DNA from: Mucilaginibacter sp.
Lineage (GTDB): Bacteria; Bacteroidota; Bacteroidia; Sphingobacteriales; Sphingobacteriaceae
DNA: 62,852 nt
NCBI RefSeq assembly: GCF_028288225.1
Contig: NZ_JAQBOC010000038.1
Span: 1 to 62,852, forward strand
Reading direction: 5' to 3'
Numbering within the stretch: the stretch's first letter is position 1; every line of letters begins with the position of its first letter. The notes below the pieces were generated by a model. It was not told the DNA's origin. It saw nothing but the letters and a program-made list of their open reading frames with translations, and did not search any database. Below are positions 43,165 to 51,703 of the stretch, in pieces. The translations under genes were made by a program, and so were the position numbers.

Positions 43165-44292
43165 ATGAAAACAAGAGATATACTTTTAACAGGAACGGTT
43201 TGTATGTTAGTATGGTCGTCATGCCATAATAAGGCAAAGCAAAACGCTGCACCGCCGCCAACACCGGTAAATGTTACAGAAGCCAAAAAAGCCGAAGCCG
43301 TTTATTATGATAAATACCAGGGAAGCGTAATTGCTTTAAATACTGTTGAGCTAAGGAGCCAGGTTACCGGCTTCATAACCGGTATATTTTTTAAAGAAGG
43401 CGAGATAGTTACACAAGGCAAACCTTTGTATGAAATTGACCGCCGTAAATTCCTTGATGCTTATGAGCAGGCGCAGGCAAATTTATCAAGTGCCCAGGCA
43501 AATCTTGTAAAAGCACAAAAAGATATTGATAGGTATAATATGCTGTTGAAAAACGATGCCGTTGCCCGCCAAACTGTCGACCAGGCTGAAGCAGCCTATG
43601 AAACCAGCAAAAGCCAGGTAGCGGTAGCAAAAGCTTCGTTAGCATCAGCCAAAACAGATCTTTCATACGCAACCATAAGCGCTCCTTTTACCGGCCGGAT
43701 AGGCATTTCGCAGGTAAAGCTTGGCGCCCAGGTTACGCCGGGGAGTACTTTGCTGAACACCATATCAAGCGAGCACCCAATTGGTGTTGATGTGGTAATT
43801 AATGAGCAGGATATCAATCGTTTTTACGGGCTCCAAAAAAGCAGCACAGATTCTACCTTTAAACTTCAGCTATCTGATGGTACAACTTATAACCAACCAG
43901 GTAAAGTTCGGGCTATTGACCGCGGGGTTAATAACCAGACAGGAACCATTAAAGTAAGAATTGAATTTCCAAATCAGAATGACGTACTTAAGGATGGCAT
44001 GAGCTGTGTGCTAAACGTATTGAACAGCGAATCGGGAAACAAACTGCAGATCCCATACAAAGCAGTGTCTGAAAATATGGGCGAATTTTTTGTATTTGTT
44101 TCTCTTGATACTATTGCAAAGCAGCATAAAGTAAAACTAGGCCCCCGTATAGGTACTGATGTAGTTATAACCTCGGGATTAAACCCGAATGATAAAGTTA
44201 TTACAGATGGCTTTCAGCGTTTGCGTGACAGCGGAAGGATAACATTGGGAAAACCGGCACAGCAGGTAGCTCCGGCTAAGGCTAAACAATAA
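43165..44292 (+). CDS. RND efflux periplasmic adaptor lipoprotein (MFP/HlyD family)
   Basis: About 375 residues. The N-terminus is a lipoprotein signal with lipobox WSSC, so the protein is anchored by lipid. There follow a barrel-sandwich (VELRSQVTGFITGIFFKEGEIVTQGKPLYEID), a long helical hairpin (about 85-160) and a beta-barrel. It links the inner-membrane permease to the TolC-like channel. The gene lies a few bases after the TolC gene. A TTG six bases earlier is open but ATG at 43165 gives a normal signal. Confidence 0.93.
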   Translation: MKTRDILLTGTVCMLVWSSCHNKAKQNAAPPPTPVNVTEAKKAEAVYYDKYQGSVIALNTVELRSQVTGFITGIFFKEGEIVTQGKPLYEIDRRKFLDAYEQAQANLSSAQANLVKAQKDIDRYNMLLKNDAVARQTVDQAEAAYETSKSQVAVAKASLASAKTDLSYATISAPFTGRIGISQVKLGAQVTPGSTLLNTISSEHPIGVDVVINEQDINRFYGLQKSSTDSTFKLQLSDGTTYNQPGKVRAIDRGVNNQTGTIKVRIEFPNQNDVLKDGMSCVLNVLNSESGNKLQIPYKAVSENMGEFFVFVSLDTIAKQHKVKLGPRIGTDVVITSGLNPNDKVITDGFQRLRDSGRITLGKPAQQVAPAKAKQ

Positions 44293-44350
44293 GCTTTTGC
44301 ATTATAAACAGTAAAGGGGAAATAATTGACTTTTTTCTAAAAACAACCGA

Positions 44351-47300
44351 ATGATCGCAGAAACTTTTATAAAAAGACCGGTTACAGCAATTGTTATTTC
44401 GATAGTAATTGTGATAGTTGGTATTTTATCAATCACCAACCTCGCAATAGGGCAGTACCCGGAAATTACACCACCAACTGTACAAATTTCAGCAACATAC
44501 AGCGGCGCGGATGCTTTAACAGTTGAGCAAACTGTAGCCACACCAATTGAAGTGCAGGTAAATGGCACTCCCGGAATGACCTATCTGCAAAGTAACAGTA
44601 CCAGCAATGGCCAAATGACCATGACAGCTAATTTTGAGGTAGGCACTGATATTAATATAGCCGCGCTTGATGTGCAAAATCGTGTTGGTATAGCTACACC
44701 AACTTTACCTCAGGATGTGCAACGTTTAGGATTAACCGTACGGAAACGTAACCCAAGTATATTAATGCTGGTTGCAATGTTTGCCCCTAAAGGGACACAC
44801 GATGTTACCTTTATGGATAATTACACCAATATTTTTATAAAGGATGCGCTTTTACGTACCAAAGGCGTGGGCGACGTTTTTACCCGTGCCGATGACTTCA
44901 GTATGCGAATATGGCTAAAGCCTGATAAGCTTGCCGCGCTTGGAATGACCGCTGCCGACGTAACCGCCGCATTAAATGAACAAAACGCACAGGTTGCAGC
45001 AGGTACAGTTGGATCAACACCTCAGGAAAAGGCACAGCCTTTTGAATATACCGTATTAGTAAAAGGGCGCTTATCAAAACCCGAAGAATTTGCTAATGTT
45101 ATAGTAAAAACGCAGCCGGGCAATGGCTCCGTAGTGCACTTAAAGGATGTTGCGCGTGTTGAATTGGGCAAGTTTAATTATGCCGGCAATTCATTTGTTG
45201 ACGGTAAAAGAGCATCGTACCTGTTAGTATACCAGGCCCCTAACAGTAATGCGATTGAAACAGCTGATGCAGTGTATGCTACTATGAATGAGCTTAAAAA
45301 AGCATTTCCTACTGATGTTGATTACGTAGTGCCATTTGAATCAATAACCGTAGTAAAGGTTTCGGTTCAGGAGGTTGTTCAAACATTGGTAATTGCACTG
45401 GTATTGGTTATAATAGTCGTGTTTTTGTTTTTACAAAGCTGGCGTACAACTCTTATACCTGTACTCGCCATTCCTGTATCAATTATAGGTACATTCATAT
45501 TTTTTATCCCTTTACACTTCACCATAAATACACTTACCTTATTTGGGTTTGTGCTTGCTATAGGTATCGTGGTTGATGATGCTATTGTGGTGGTTGAATC
45601 GGTACAGCATTATATGGATGAAAAGGGAATGTCACCAAAAGAAGCTACTGTTCATGCCATGCGCGATATATCTGCGCCGGTAATAGCAATAGCGCTGATA
45701 TTAGCCGCCGTATTCGTTCCGGTAGGGTTTATACCTGGCATTGTAGGCAGGTTATATCAGCAGTTTGCCATAACCATTGCCATATCTGTTTTAATCTCGG
45801 CATTTGTAGCCTTATCATTAACGCCGGCATTGTGTACCCTTATTTTACGTCCTCACAAAATTGATGAGAAGTCAAAAGGGCTCAATAAATTCTTCTTTAA
45901 ATTTAATGAATGGTTTGAGCGCATAACCGGAAAGTACAGAAATGGGGTTGATAAAAGTATAAAAAACTCCAAATTTGTGATCATTATTTTGGTATGCATG
46001 GTTGTAGGTACAATTATTTTATTCAGGAATAAGCCAAGCGGATTTATTCCGCTGGAAGATGACGGCCGTATTTATGTTACCTATGACCTGCCGGAGGCCT
46101 CATCAACCCAAAGAACGGTAACCGTTTTACATGAGATGATGGCCACCATGGACAGCATACCGGGGATATTGCATTATGCAGCTCTTGGCGGTTTAAATGC
46201 GGTGAGTTTTGCCAGCAAATCGAACAGTGCCACCATATTTGTTCAGCTTAAGCCTTGGGACGAAAGAAAAACTGATGAAACGCAGATAGGTGCAATTACA
46301 GCCAACCTGCAAAAACGACTGGCAAGGTTTAAAGAAGCCAGCGTGGTTGTAATTCAGCCACCGGCCATTCCCGGTCTGGGAAGTACGGGCGGCTTTTCAT
46401 TTATAATGGAGGAAAAAGAAGCTGGCGGAGACATTAAAACGTTTGAAAAAACACTCAAAGATCTTACAGCTGCAATAAATAAACGGCCAGAAATCGGTAA
46501 GGCTTTTTCATTTTTTACTGCAAGTACGCCTGCATATCAGTTAACCATTGACCGTGAAAAGGCTAAACGTTTGGGAGTAGCAATAAGTGATATTAATAAC
46601 GCATTGCAAACCTACATGGGAAGTATATTTATTAATGATTTTACCATTTATGGGCGAAACTTTCACGTTTTGGCACAGGCGGATACCAATTACCGGACAA
46701 ATATTGATAACATAGGCCAATACTTTGTACGTAACCAGGCAGGCGGGATGGTGCCATTAAGTACATTAACCACCTATAAGGTAATTGAAAATGCACCCTT
46801 AATATCGCACTACAATCTGTTCCGCTCTGCTGAAATTGATGGAAGCCCTAAGCCGGGTTATAGTAGCGGCGATGCCTTAACGGCGCTTAAAGAAGTTGCT
46901 GACAGTACTTTACCACAGGGGTATGGATATGAATTTTCTGGTTTAAGCCGGGAAGAATTACTGTCAGGGTCAAAGACCGTTTACATCTTCCTGCTTTCTA
47001 TAGGCTTTGTGTTTTTATTCCTGGCAGCATTGTATGAGAGTTGGTCGGTACCATTTTCGGTGTTGCTGGCTGTGCCTTTAGGGGCTTTCGGAGCAATTTT
47101 GTTCTTATATTTAAGTCCATCGCTTACTAATAACGTCTATGCCCAGATAGGGCTGATAACACTTATTGGTTTGGCGGCTAAGAATGCTATTTTGATTGTT
47201 GAATTTGCCAAAGAACGTGTAGACAGGGGAATGGAGCTTGAAAAGGCGACATTAGATGCTGTACGATTACGTTTACGCCCCATCCTGATGACATCCCTGG

Positions 47301-47530
47301 CATTTATATTTGGTGTGTTACCTCTTGTATTTGCATCGGGTGCAGGTGCCCAGGCCAGGAGAACTATTGGTATGACAGTTTTTGGCGGAATGCTTACAGC
47401 AACATCATTTGCAATATTTATTGTGCCTGTTTTATTCTTTGTGATAACCAGGCTTGCTTATGGCAAAGAAAAACTGGCTGAACTCGAAAAAAACTATAAA
47501 CCCGATCCTGAGATCGATCCTCAGACGTAA
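44351..47530 (+). CDS. RND efflux permease (HAE1/AcrB family)
   Basis: A 1059-residue protein with the 12-helix RND layout: helix 1 at about 10-30, two large periplasmic loops, and helix 4 with the proton-relay pair in GIVVDDAIVVVES (two Asp). Family motifs GPLAPPTVQ-like (ITPPTVQISATYSG) and LVGLAAKNAILIVEFAKE (as LIGLAAKNAILIVEFAKE) are seen. It exports lipophilic compounds using the proton gradient. Substrate is unknown. It follows the adaptor by 58 bases. Confidence 0.96.
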   Translation: MIAETFIKRPVTAIVISIVIVIVGILSITNLAIGQYPEITPPTVQISATYSGADALTVEQTVATPIEVQVNGTPGMTYLQSNSTSNGQMTMTANFEVGTDINIAALDVQNRVGIATPTLPQDVQRLGLTVRKRNPSILMLVAMFAPKGTHDVTFMDNYTNIFIKDALLRTKGVGDVFTRADDFSMRIWLKPDKLAALGMTAADVTAALNEQNAQVAAGTVGSTPQEKAQPFEYTVLVKGRLSKPEEFANVIVKTQPGNGSVVHLKDVARVELGKFNYAGNSFVDGKRASYLLVYQAPNSNAIETADAVYATMNELKKAFPTDVDYVVPFESITVVKVSVQEVVQTLVIALVLVIIVVFLFLQSWRTTLIPVLAIPVSIIGTFIFFIPLHFTINTLTLFGFVLAIGIVVDDAIVVVESVQHYMDEKGMSPKEATVHAMRDISAPVIAIALILAAVFVPVGFIPGIVGRLYQQFAITIAISVLISAFVALSLTPALCTLILRPHKIDEKSKGLNKFFFKFNEWFERITGKYRNGVDKSIKNSKFVIIILVCMVVGTIILFRNKPSGFIPLEDDGRIYVTYDLPEASSTQRTVTVLHEMMATMDSIPGILHYAALGGLNAVSFASKSNSATIFVQLKPWDERKTDETQIGAITANLQKRLARFKEASVVVIQPPAIPGLGSTGGFSFIMEEKEAGGDIKTFEKTLKDLTAAINKRPEIGKAFSFFTASTPAYQLTIDREKAKRLGVAISDINNALQTYMGSIFINDFTIYGRNFHVLAQADTNYRTNIDNIGQYFVRNQAGGMVPLSTLTTYKVIENAPLISHYNLFRSAEIDGSPKPGYSSGDALTALKEVADSTLPQGYGYEFSGLSREELLSGSKTVYIFLLSIGFVFLFLAALYESWSVPFSVLLAVPLGAFGAILFLYLSPSLTNNVYAQIGLITLIGLAAKNAILIVEFAKERVDRGMELEKATLDAVRLRLRPILMTSLAFIFGVLPLVFASGAGAQARRTIGMTVFGGMLTATSFAIFIVPVLFFVITRLAYGKEKLAELEKNYKPDPEIDPQT

Positions 47531-48090
47531 ATAAAAATCTTTTACTACAAAATAAAATGCTTTTCGTCAATCCGCTTCGGTAGATGATGAAAAGCATTTT
47601 GTCGTTTTAAATGACTCAAATTCTGAAACAGCGTGACCGGAGATATTCTCGTTATTTGTTTAAGTGCAGATATATTCATTTGTTAATAAAATTAAATTGA
47701 TGAAAGGATCGAGGTACGTCTTTCCGTCATAAAAATATTAATCTCTAACCTCTGGCCTCAGATCTCTCGTGCCAATTCGTTGTTTGAAAAGTACATTTCT
47801 GACCTTTTTAGGCTGCAAAAATGTTGCGGCAATAAGTTAAGTTTCATTTTGCGGAATATGTTCTGTCTTCTTCATTGTAAAAAATTATTAACTAATATAC
47901 TCACTAATAGTAGGTGAAAAGTTAGCTAATTGTCACATGTGAGCCATTAACAATTGTTAATAAATTATGTTAGATCATTGCGGATATTGCTTGTTTTACA
48001 TAAAATAGACAATGAAAATGGCACAGTGGCAAAGTATTTGTAAAGCCGATGTGTATATAGAATTATCTATTATTTACTAAAAACACAACA
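47531..48090. other. intergenic region with efflux-operon terminator and OMP leader
   Basis: A hairpin with arms AAAATGCTTTTC and GAAAAGCATTTT spans 47554-47600 and ends the RND operon. A fragment of the TTAGAGATTAG repeat vocabulary is at 47744-47769. At 48027-48042 the sequence TGGCAAAGTATTTGTA resembles a sigma-54 -24/-12 element, except that -12 reads GT. No gene is convincing. Confidence 0.5.
47554..47600 (+). terminator. RND operon terminator
   Basis: AAAATGCTTTTC and GAAAAGCATTTT form a 12-bp stem with a GC-containing loop, followed by GTCGTTTT, 24 bases after the permease stop. Confidence 0.7.
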
Positions 48091-48624
48091 ATGAAAAATT
48101 CAACCAAATGGATAGCAACGGTAGCAACTGCTGCTGCTATATTCTTTTCAGTTAATGTAAAAGCTCAAACAACAGATAAAAGCGCATGGCGCCTCGGCTT
48201 TGGAATTGAAGGCGGCATACCAACCGGCTCTTTACACACCGACCCGGCCTATTCGAAATTTGAATTAGGCGGGACTGCCCGCTTGCAATACGGTGTTGCT
48301 AAAAATGTAGCTTTAACGCTAACATCAGGTTATTATAACTTCTTCGCTACACAAGCAGCAAAAGATGTAGGTGGTACCAGCTTTGGTGTTGTTCCTGTTA
48401 AAGTTGGTGCTAAGGCATTCTTTACTGAGAATGTTTATTTTGGAGGTGAAGTAGGTGCCGGTTTTGAAACAAAATATGCTAAGAACACAAAATTGATCCT
48501 TACACCAGGATTAGGTTGGGCAAATAAATCATGGGACGTAGGTGTACGCTATGAAAATTTCTCAGGTCAAAGTGATAACTATGGCTTAGTTGCACTACGC
48601 TTAGCTTATGGTTTTTCTTTATAA
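48091..48624 (+). CDS. outer-membrane beta-barrel protein
   Basis: A 177-residue protein with a signal peptide (residues 1-25, ending VKAQ) and eight amphipathic beta-strands ending in LAYGFSL, the C-terminal pattern of outer-membrane barrels. The small size suggests an eight-stranded OmpX/OmpW-like barrel. It is monocistronic, with a long leader upstream and a strong hairpin downstream, as for an abundant envelope protein. Ligand is unknown. Confidence 0.85.
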   Translation: MKNSTKWIATVATAAAIFFSVNVKAQTTDKSAWRLGFGIEGGIPTGSLHTDPAYSKFELGGTARLQYGVAKNVALTLTSGYYNFFATQAAKDVGGTSFGVVPVKVGAKAFFTENVYFGGEVGAGFETKYAKNTKLILTPGLGWANKSWDVGVRYENFSGQSDNYGLVALRLAYGFSL

Positions 48625-48642
48625 GTAAGTGTAAGCAGAACT

Positions 48643-48685
48643 CAACAAAAAACCCCTTGTCAATTTGACAAAGGGTTTTTTGTTG
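48643..48685. terminator. strong terminator after the OMP gene
   Basis: A 20-base arm starting CAACAAAAAACCCC pairs almost perfectly with GGGTTTTTTGTTG and flanking bases across a three-base loop. It serves the OMP gene and also the convergent aminotransferase gene. Confidence 0.85.
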
Positions 48686-48733
48686 ATATTGAGTCCGGAA
48701 TATATTTATTTACACCTCAAGACACAAATCTCT

Positions 48734-49927
48734 CTAACTCAACCTTCCTAAAGCTTCTTTTATTCTTTTCATTGCCTCTATCAACTTATCCTCGGCAGCA
48801 GCGTAGCTGATCCGGATAGATTTTTTATCACCAAAAGAATCACCGCCAACTGTCGCTACATGGGCTTCTTCTAAAAGGAAAATGCTTAGCTCATCGGCAT
48901 CATTAATGGTTTTGCCATTGCAGCTTTTACCAAAAAATGAGGTAACATCAGGAAAAAAGTAAAAGGCACCTTCGGGCAGGTTTACTTTTATTCCATCAAT
49001 GTTTTTCAAAAGATCATAAACAAGGTCACGACGTTTTTTAAAGGCATCGCGCATTTCCAAAACTGATTCCAGTCCGCCTTCATAGGCGGCAACACCGGCA
49101 CGTTGTGTAATTGAACAGGTACCTGAAGTTATCTGGCCCTGCATTTTATCACAAGCGTTAGCAATTTCTTTGTTCGATGCGGTATAACCAATGCGCCAGC
49201 CTGTCATAGCAAATGCTTTTGACCAGCCGTTTATTATAATTACCCGGTCTTTTATATAATCAAACTGAGCAATTGATTCATGCTTGTCAACAAAATTTAT
49301 ATGCTCATAGATCTCATCAGAAAGTATATAGACCTGAGGATGTTGTTCAAAAACCTTAGCCAGGCCTTCTAATTCGCTTTTGCTGTAAACGCTGCCGGTT
49401 GGGTTACATGGCGATGAAAACATAAACAGTTTTGTTTTTGGCGTTATAGCAGCCTCTAATTGTGCGGGAGTAATTTTAAAATCCTGCTCAACAGGTGCCT
49501 CTATAAAAACGCTGACACCTTCGGCAAGCTTAACAACCTCAGAGTACGATACCCAATAAGGAGTAGGGATAATTACTTCTTCGCCGGGGTTTACCAAACA
49601 CAGTACAGCATTGGCTATAGCCTGCTTAGCGCCTGTTGAAACAACTATTTGACTAAAATCATAATCCAGCCCGTTCTCATTCTTAAGCTTCGCTACAACG
49701 GCTTTCCTTAAATCAGGATAACCCGATACAGGAGTATAATAGGTGTAATTTTGATCCATGGCCTTCTTGGCAGCTTCTTTTATATGCTCAGGGGTATGAA
49801 AATCAGGCTCGCCGAAGCTAAGGCTGATCACATCTACGCCTTTTGCGGCAAGTTCGCGGCCCATTTTGGCCATCTTGATGGTTGCTGATTCAGACAGGTT
49901 ATTGATCCTGTTACTTAATGTACTCAT
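48734..49927 (-). CDS. class I pyridoxal-phosphate aminotransferase (aspartate aminotransferase-like)
   Basis: A 397-residue fold-type I aminotransferase beginning MSTLSNRINNLSESATIKM. It has PLP lysine in INGWSKAFAMTGWRIGY, nucleotide-anchoring SSPCNPTGSVYS and a substrate arginine near the C-terminus (IRISYA). The set fits bacterial aspartate/aromatic aminotransferases of the AspB group. It transfers amino groups between dicarboxylic or aromatic amino acids and 2-oxoglutarate. It is monocistronic. Confidence 0.93.
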   Translation of the reverse strand: MSTLSNRINNLSESATIKMAKMGRELAAKGVDVISLSFGEPDFHTPEHIKEAAKKAMDQNYTYYTPVSGYPDLRKAVVAKLKNENGLDYDFSQIVVSTGAKQAIANAVLCLVNPGEEVIIPTPYWVSYSEVVKLAEGVSVFIEAPVEQDFKITPAQLEAAITPKTKLFMFSSPCNPTGSVYSKSELEGLAKVFEQHPQVYILSDEIYEHINFVDKHESIAQFDYIKDRVIIINGWSKAFAMTGWRIGYTASNKEIANACDKMQGQITSGTCSITQRAGVAAYEGGLESVLEMRDAFKKRRDLVYDLLKNIDGIKVNLPEGAFYFFPDVTSFFGKSCNGKTINDADELSIFLLEEAHVATVGGDSFGDKKSIRISYAAAEDKLIEAMKRIKEALGRLS

Positions 49928-49947
49928 ATAATTTTTTCTTATTGCGG

Positions 49948-49955
49948 CAAATATA
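49948..49955 (-). promoter_or_regulatory. -7 element of the aminotransferase gene
   Basis: TATATTTG on the minus strand matches TAnnTTTG, 20 bases upstream of the start codon. Confidence 0.5.
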
Positions 49956-50264
49956 GAAAAACTCCTAAGTCCTATATAATTGGTGTTAAGTCATTTCTTG
50001 TTTTCCAGGTAAGAAATTTTTACGATCAGTTTAAGTTTTTGAAAAAAAGCCAATTTTTAATCCTGTTTTTGTTTCCTGATTAATAACTTTTCAATTTCCG
50101 CTTTAAATTTTACAAAAAAATTAATTTTAAAGTGATTTATTTCTTTTTTAAGCAGGAATAAATATTATTACCCTAAAGCTTATTAAAACCGTTAAGCCTC
50201 AAGCCTTTTCTTTCTTTTTTATGATCCGGGGGTAATGACTATCTGATTAAGACTTAAAAATACA

Positions 50265-50272
50265 TATTTTTG
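50265..50272 (+). promoter_or_regulatory. -7 element of the CDF-Nudix-bioA run
   Basis: TATTTTTG matches TAnnTTTG, 19 bases before the TTG start of the CDF gene. Confidence 0.5.
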
Positions 50273-50291
50273 CCCGCTAATAAATATAGTT

Positions 50292-51263
50292 TTGAGAGAG
50301 CAGAAAAGAATAATACTAATAGCATTGATAGTCGGTATAGTTCTGATGCTTGCAAAATTCGGGGCTTATTTTGTAACCGCGTCAAACTTTGTACTCACAG
50401 ATGCAGCCGAAAGCATAGTTAACGTTCTGGCAAGTTCCTTTGCATTTTTTAGTATTTACCTGGCAGCACAGCCACGTGATGAAAATCACCCTTACGGGCA
50501 TGGTAAAGTTGAATATTTCTCAGTTTTTATCGAAGGCGCGTTAATCGGCATCGCTGCCATTATCATAATTGTAAAATCCGTTTACGGAATATTTTATCCC
50601 CATGCTATACATGATCTTTTAACCGGGGCCATAATAATTGGAGCCACGGGAGTAATCAATGGCGCTTTAGGCTATTATATGCTAGGCAGGGGGAAGGCAT
50701 TGCGATCAATTACTATTGAAGCTGATGGAAGACACCTGCTGGCTGATATGGTTACCAGCATAGGCCTTGTGGTTGGCTTGCTGCTTATTCATTTCACAAA
50801 AATATTGTGGCTGGACAGCGCCTTGTCCATATTAGTTGCTTTATATATTTTATATAGCGGTTACAGGCTTGTCCGCAGATCTGTATCAGGATTGATGGAT
50901 GAGGCCGACTTTGGCGTTGTTACTGAAATAGTAGCTATTTTGAATGAAAAGCGAAGGGAGGAGTGGATTGATATTCATAATTTCAGGGCTCAAAAATATG
51001 GTAACGAATTGCATATTGATTGCCATTTAACTTTACCCAATTATTTTGACCTGAATAGGGTGCACGAAGAGGTAAAACTAGTTGATAAGCTGATCAATAA
51101 CGAGGTTACAAAAACTGAATTGTTTATTCATGCTGATCCTTGTGTGCCCGAATGCTGTCACTATTGCAGCATGCCTAACTGCCCTATAAGGAGTGAGGCT
51201 AAAACAGAGGATATAACCTGGACACTGGACAAAATCATCCGCAATAAAAAACACTTTGAATAA
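50292..51263 (+). CDS. cation diffusion facilitator (CDF) transporter with Cys-rich tail
   Basis: A 323-residue protein with six membrane helices and the CDF signatures in helix 2 (LTDAAESIVNVLAS), the PYGHGK loop (HPYGHGKVEYFS) and helix 5 (ADGRHLLADMVTS), plus a cytoplasmic CTD. It exports divalent metals by proton antiport. Start is TTG, because the next ATG lies inside helix 1. The C-terminal part carries CVPECCHYCSMPNC, six cysteines in fourteen residues, plus a nearby HADP. This suggests extra metal binding by the cytoplasmic domain. It overlaps the Nudix gene by one base (TAATG). Confidence 0.9.
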   Translation: MREQKRIILIALIVGIVLMLAKFGAYFVTASNFVLTDAAESIVNVLASSFAFFSIYLAAQPRDENHPYGHGKVEYFSVFIEGALIGIAAIIIIVKSVYGIFYPHAIHDLLTGAIIIGATGVINGALGYYMLGRGKALRSITIEADGRHLLADMVTSIGLVVGLLLIHFTKILWLDSALSILVALYILYSGYRLVRRSVSGLMDEADFGVVTEIVAILNEKRREEWIDIHNFRAQKYGNELHIDCHLTLPNYFDLNRVHEEVKLVDKLINNEVTKTELFIHADPCVPECCHYCSMPNCPIRSEAKTEDITWTLDKIIRNKKHFE

Positions 51264-51703
51264 TGTATCCATTTAACGTTAGGGTTTATGGCATTTTAAT
51301 TAATGATGCTAATGAAGTACTGATTAGCGATGAGCAGGAATATGGCATGCGTTTTACAAAGTTCCCTGGTGGTGGTTTGGAGCCTGGAGAAGGTTTAACA
51401 GACGGATTAAAACGCGAATTTGTTGAGGAGTGCAATATTAACATTGAGATTATAAGCCATTTTTATACTACAGATTTTTACGTAAAATCGGCTTTTAACG
51501 ATTCACAGGTAATAAGTGTTTATTATATTGTGAAAAACATTGATCCGATTAATTTTACCATAAAAACCGTTGTATTTGATTTTGACGGAGAAGGAGATGT
51601 GTTGCAAGCCTTTAGATGGGTAAGAGTGACGGAATTAAACCCCGAAGATTTTATTTTTCCAACTGATAAACGTGTGGTTGAGCTTTTAATAAATAATATA
51701 TGA
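51263..51703 (+). CDS. Nudix hydrolase
   Basis: A 146-residue protein with a Nudix box from GGGLEPGEGLTDGLK through REFVEECNI, so G-x5-E-x7-REUxEE is complete; the usual final G is N. It hydrolyses a nucleoside diphosphate linked to another moiety, with substrate unknown. It starts in the CDF stop codon and overlaps bioA by four bases (ATGA), so the three genes are one translational unit. Confidence 0.9.
   Translation: MYPFNVRVYGILINDANEVLISDEQEYGMRFTKFPGGGLEPGEGLTDGLKREFVEECNINIEIISHFYTTDFYVKSAFNDSQVISVYYIVKNIDPINFTIKTVVFDFDGEGDVLQAFRWVRVTELNPEDFIFPTDKRVVELLINNI

Larger units (their letters stand above)
49928..50291. other. divergent AT-rich promoter region
   Basis: This 364-base gap separates the aminotransferase and CDF genes. 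TATATTTG on the minus strand (49948-49955) is a -7 box for the aminotransferase. TATTTTTG (50265-50272) is one for the CDF gene. Nothing else is visible. Confidence 0.6.

Noticed and set aside
48001..48090. Small frame starting MKMAQWQ upstream of the OMP gene
   Set aside because: It overlaps the likely promoter region and ends just before the OMP start; there is no sign of coding beyond chance.
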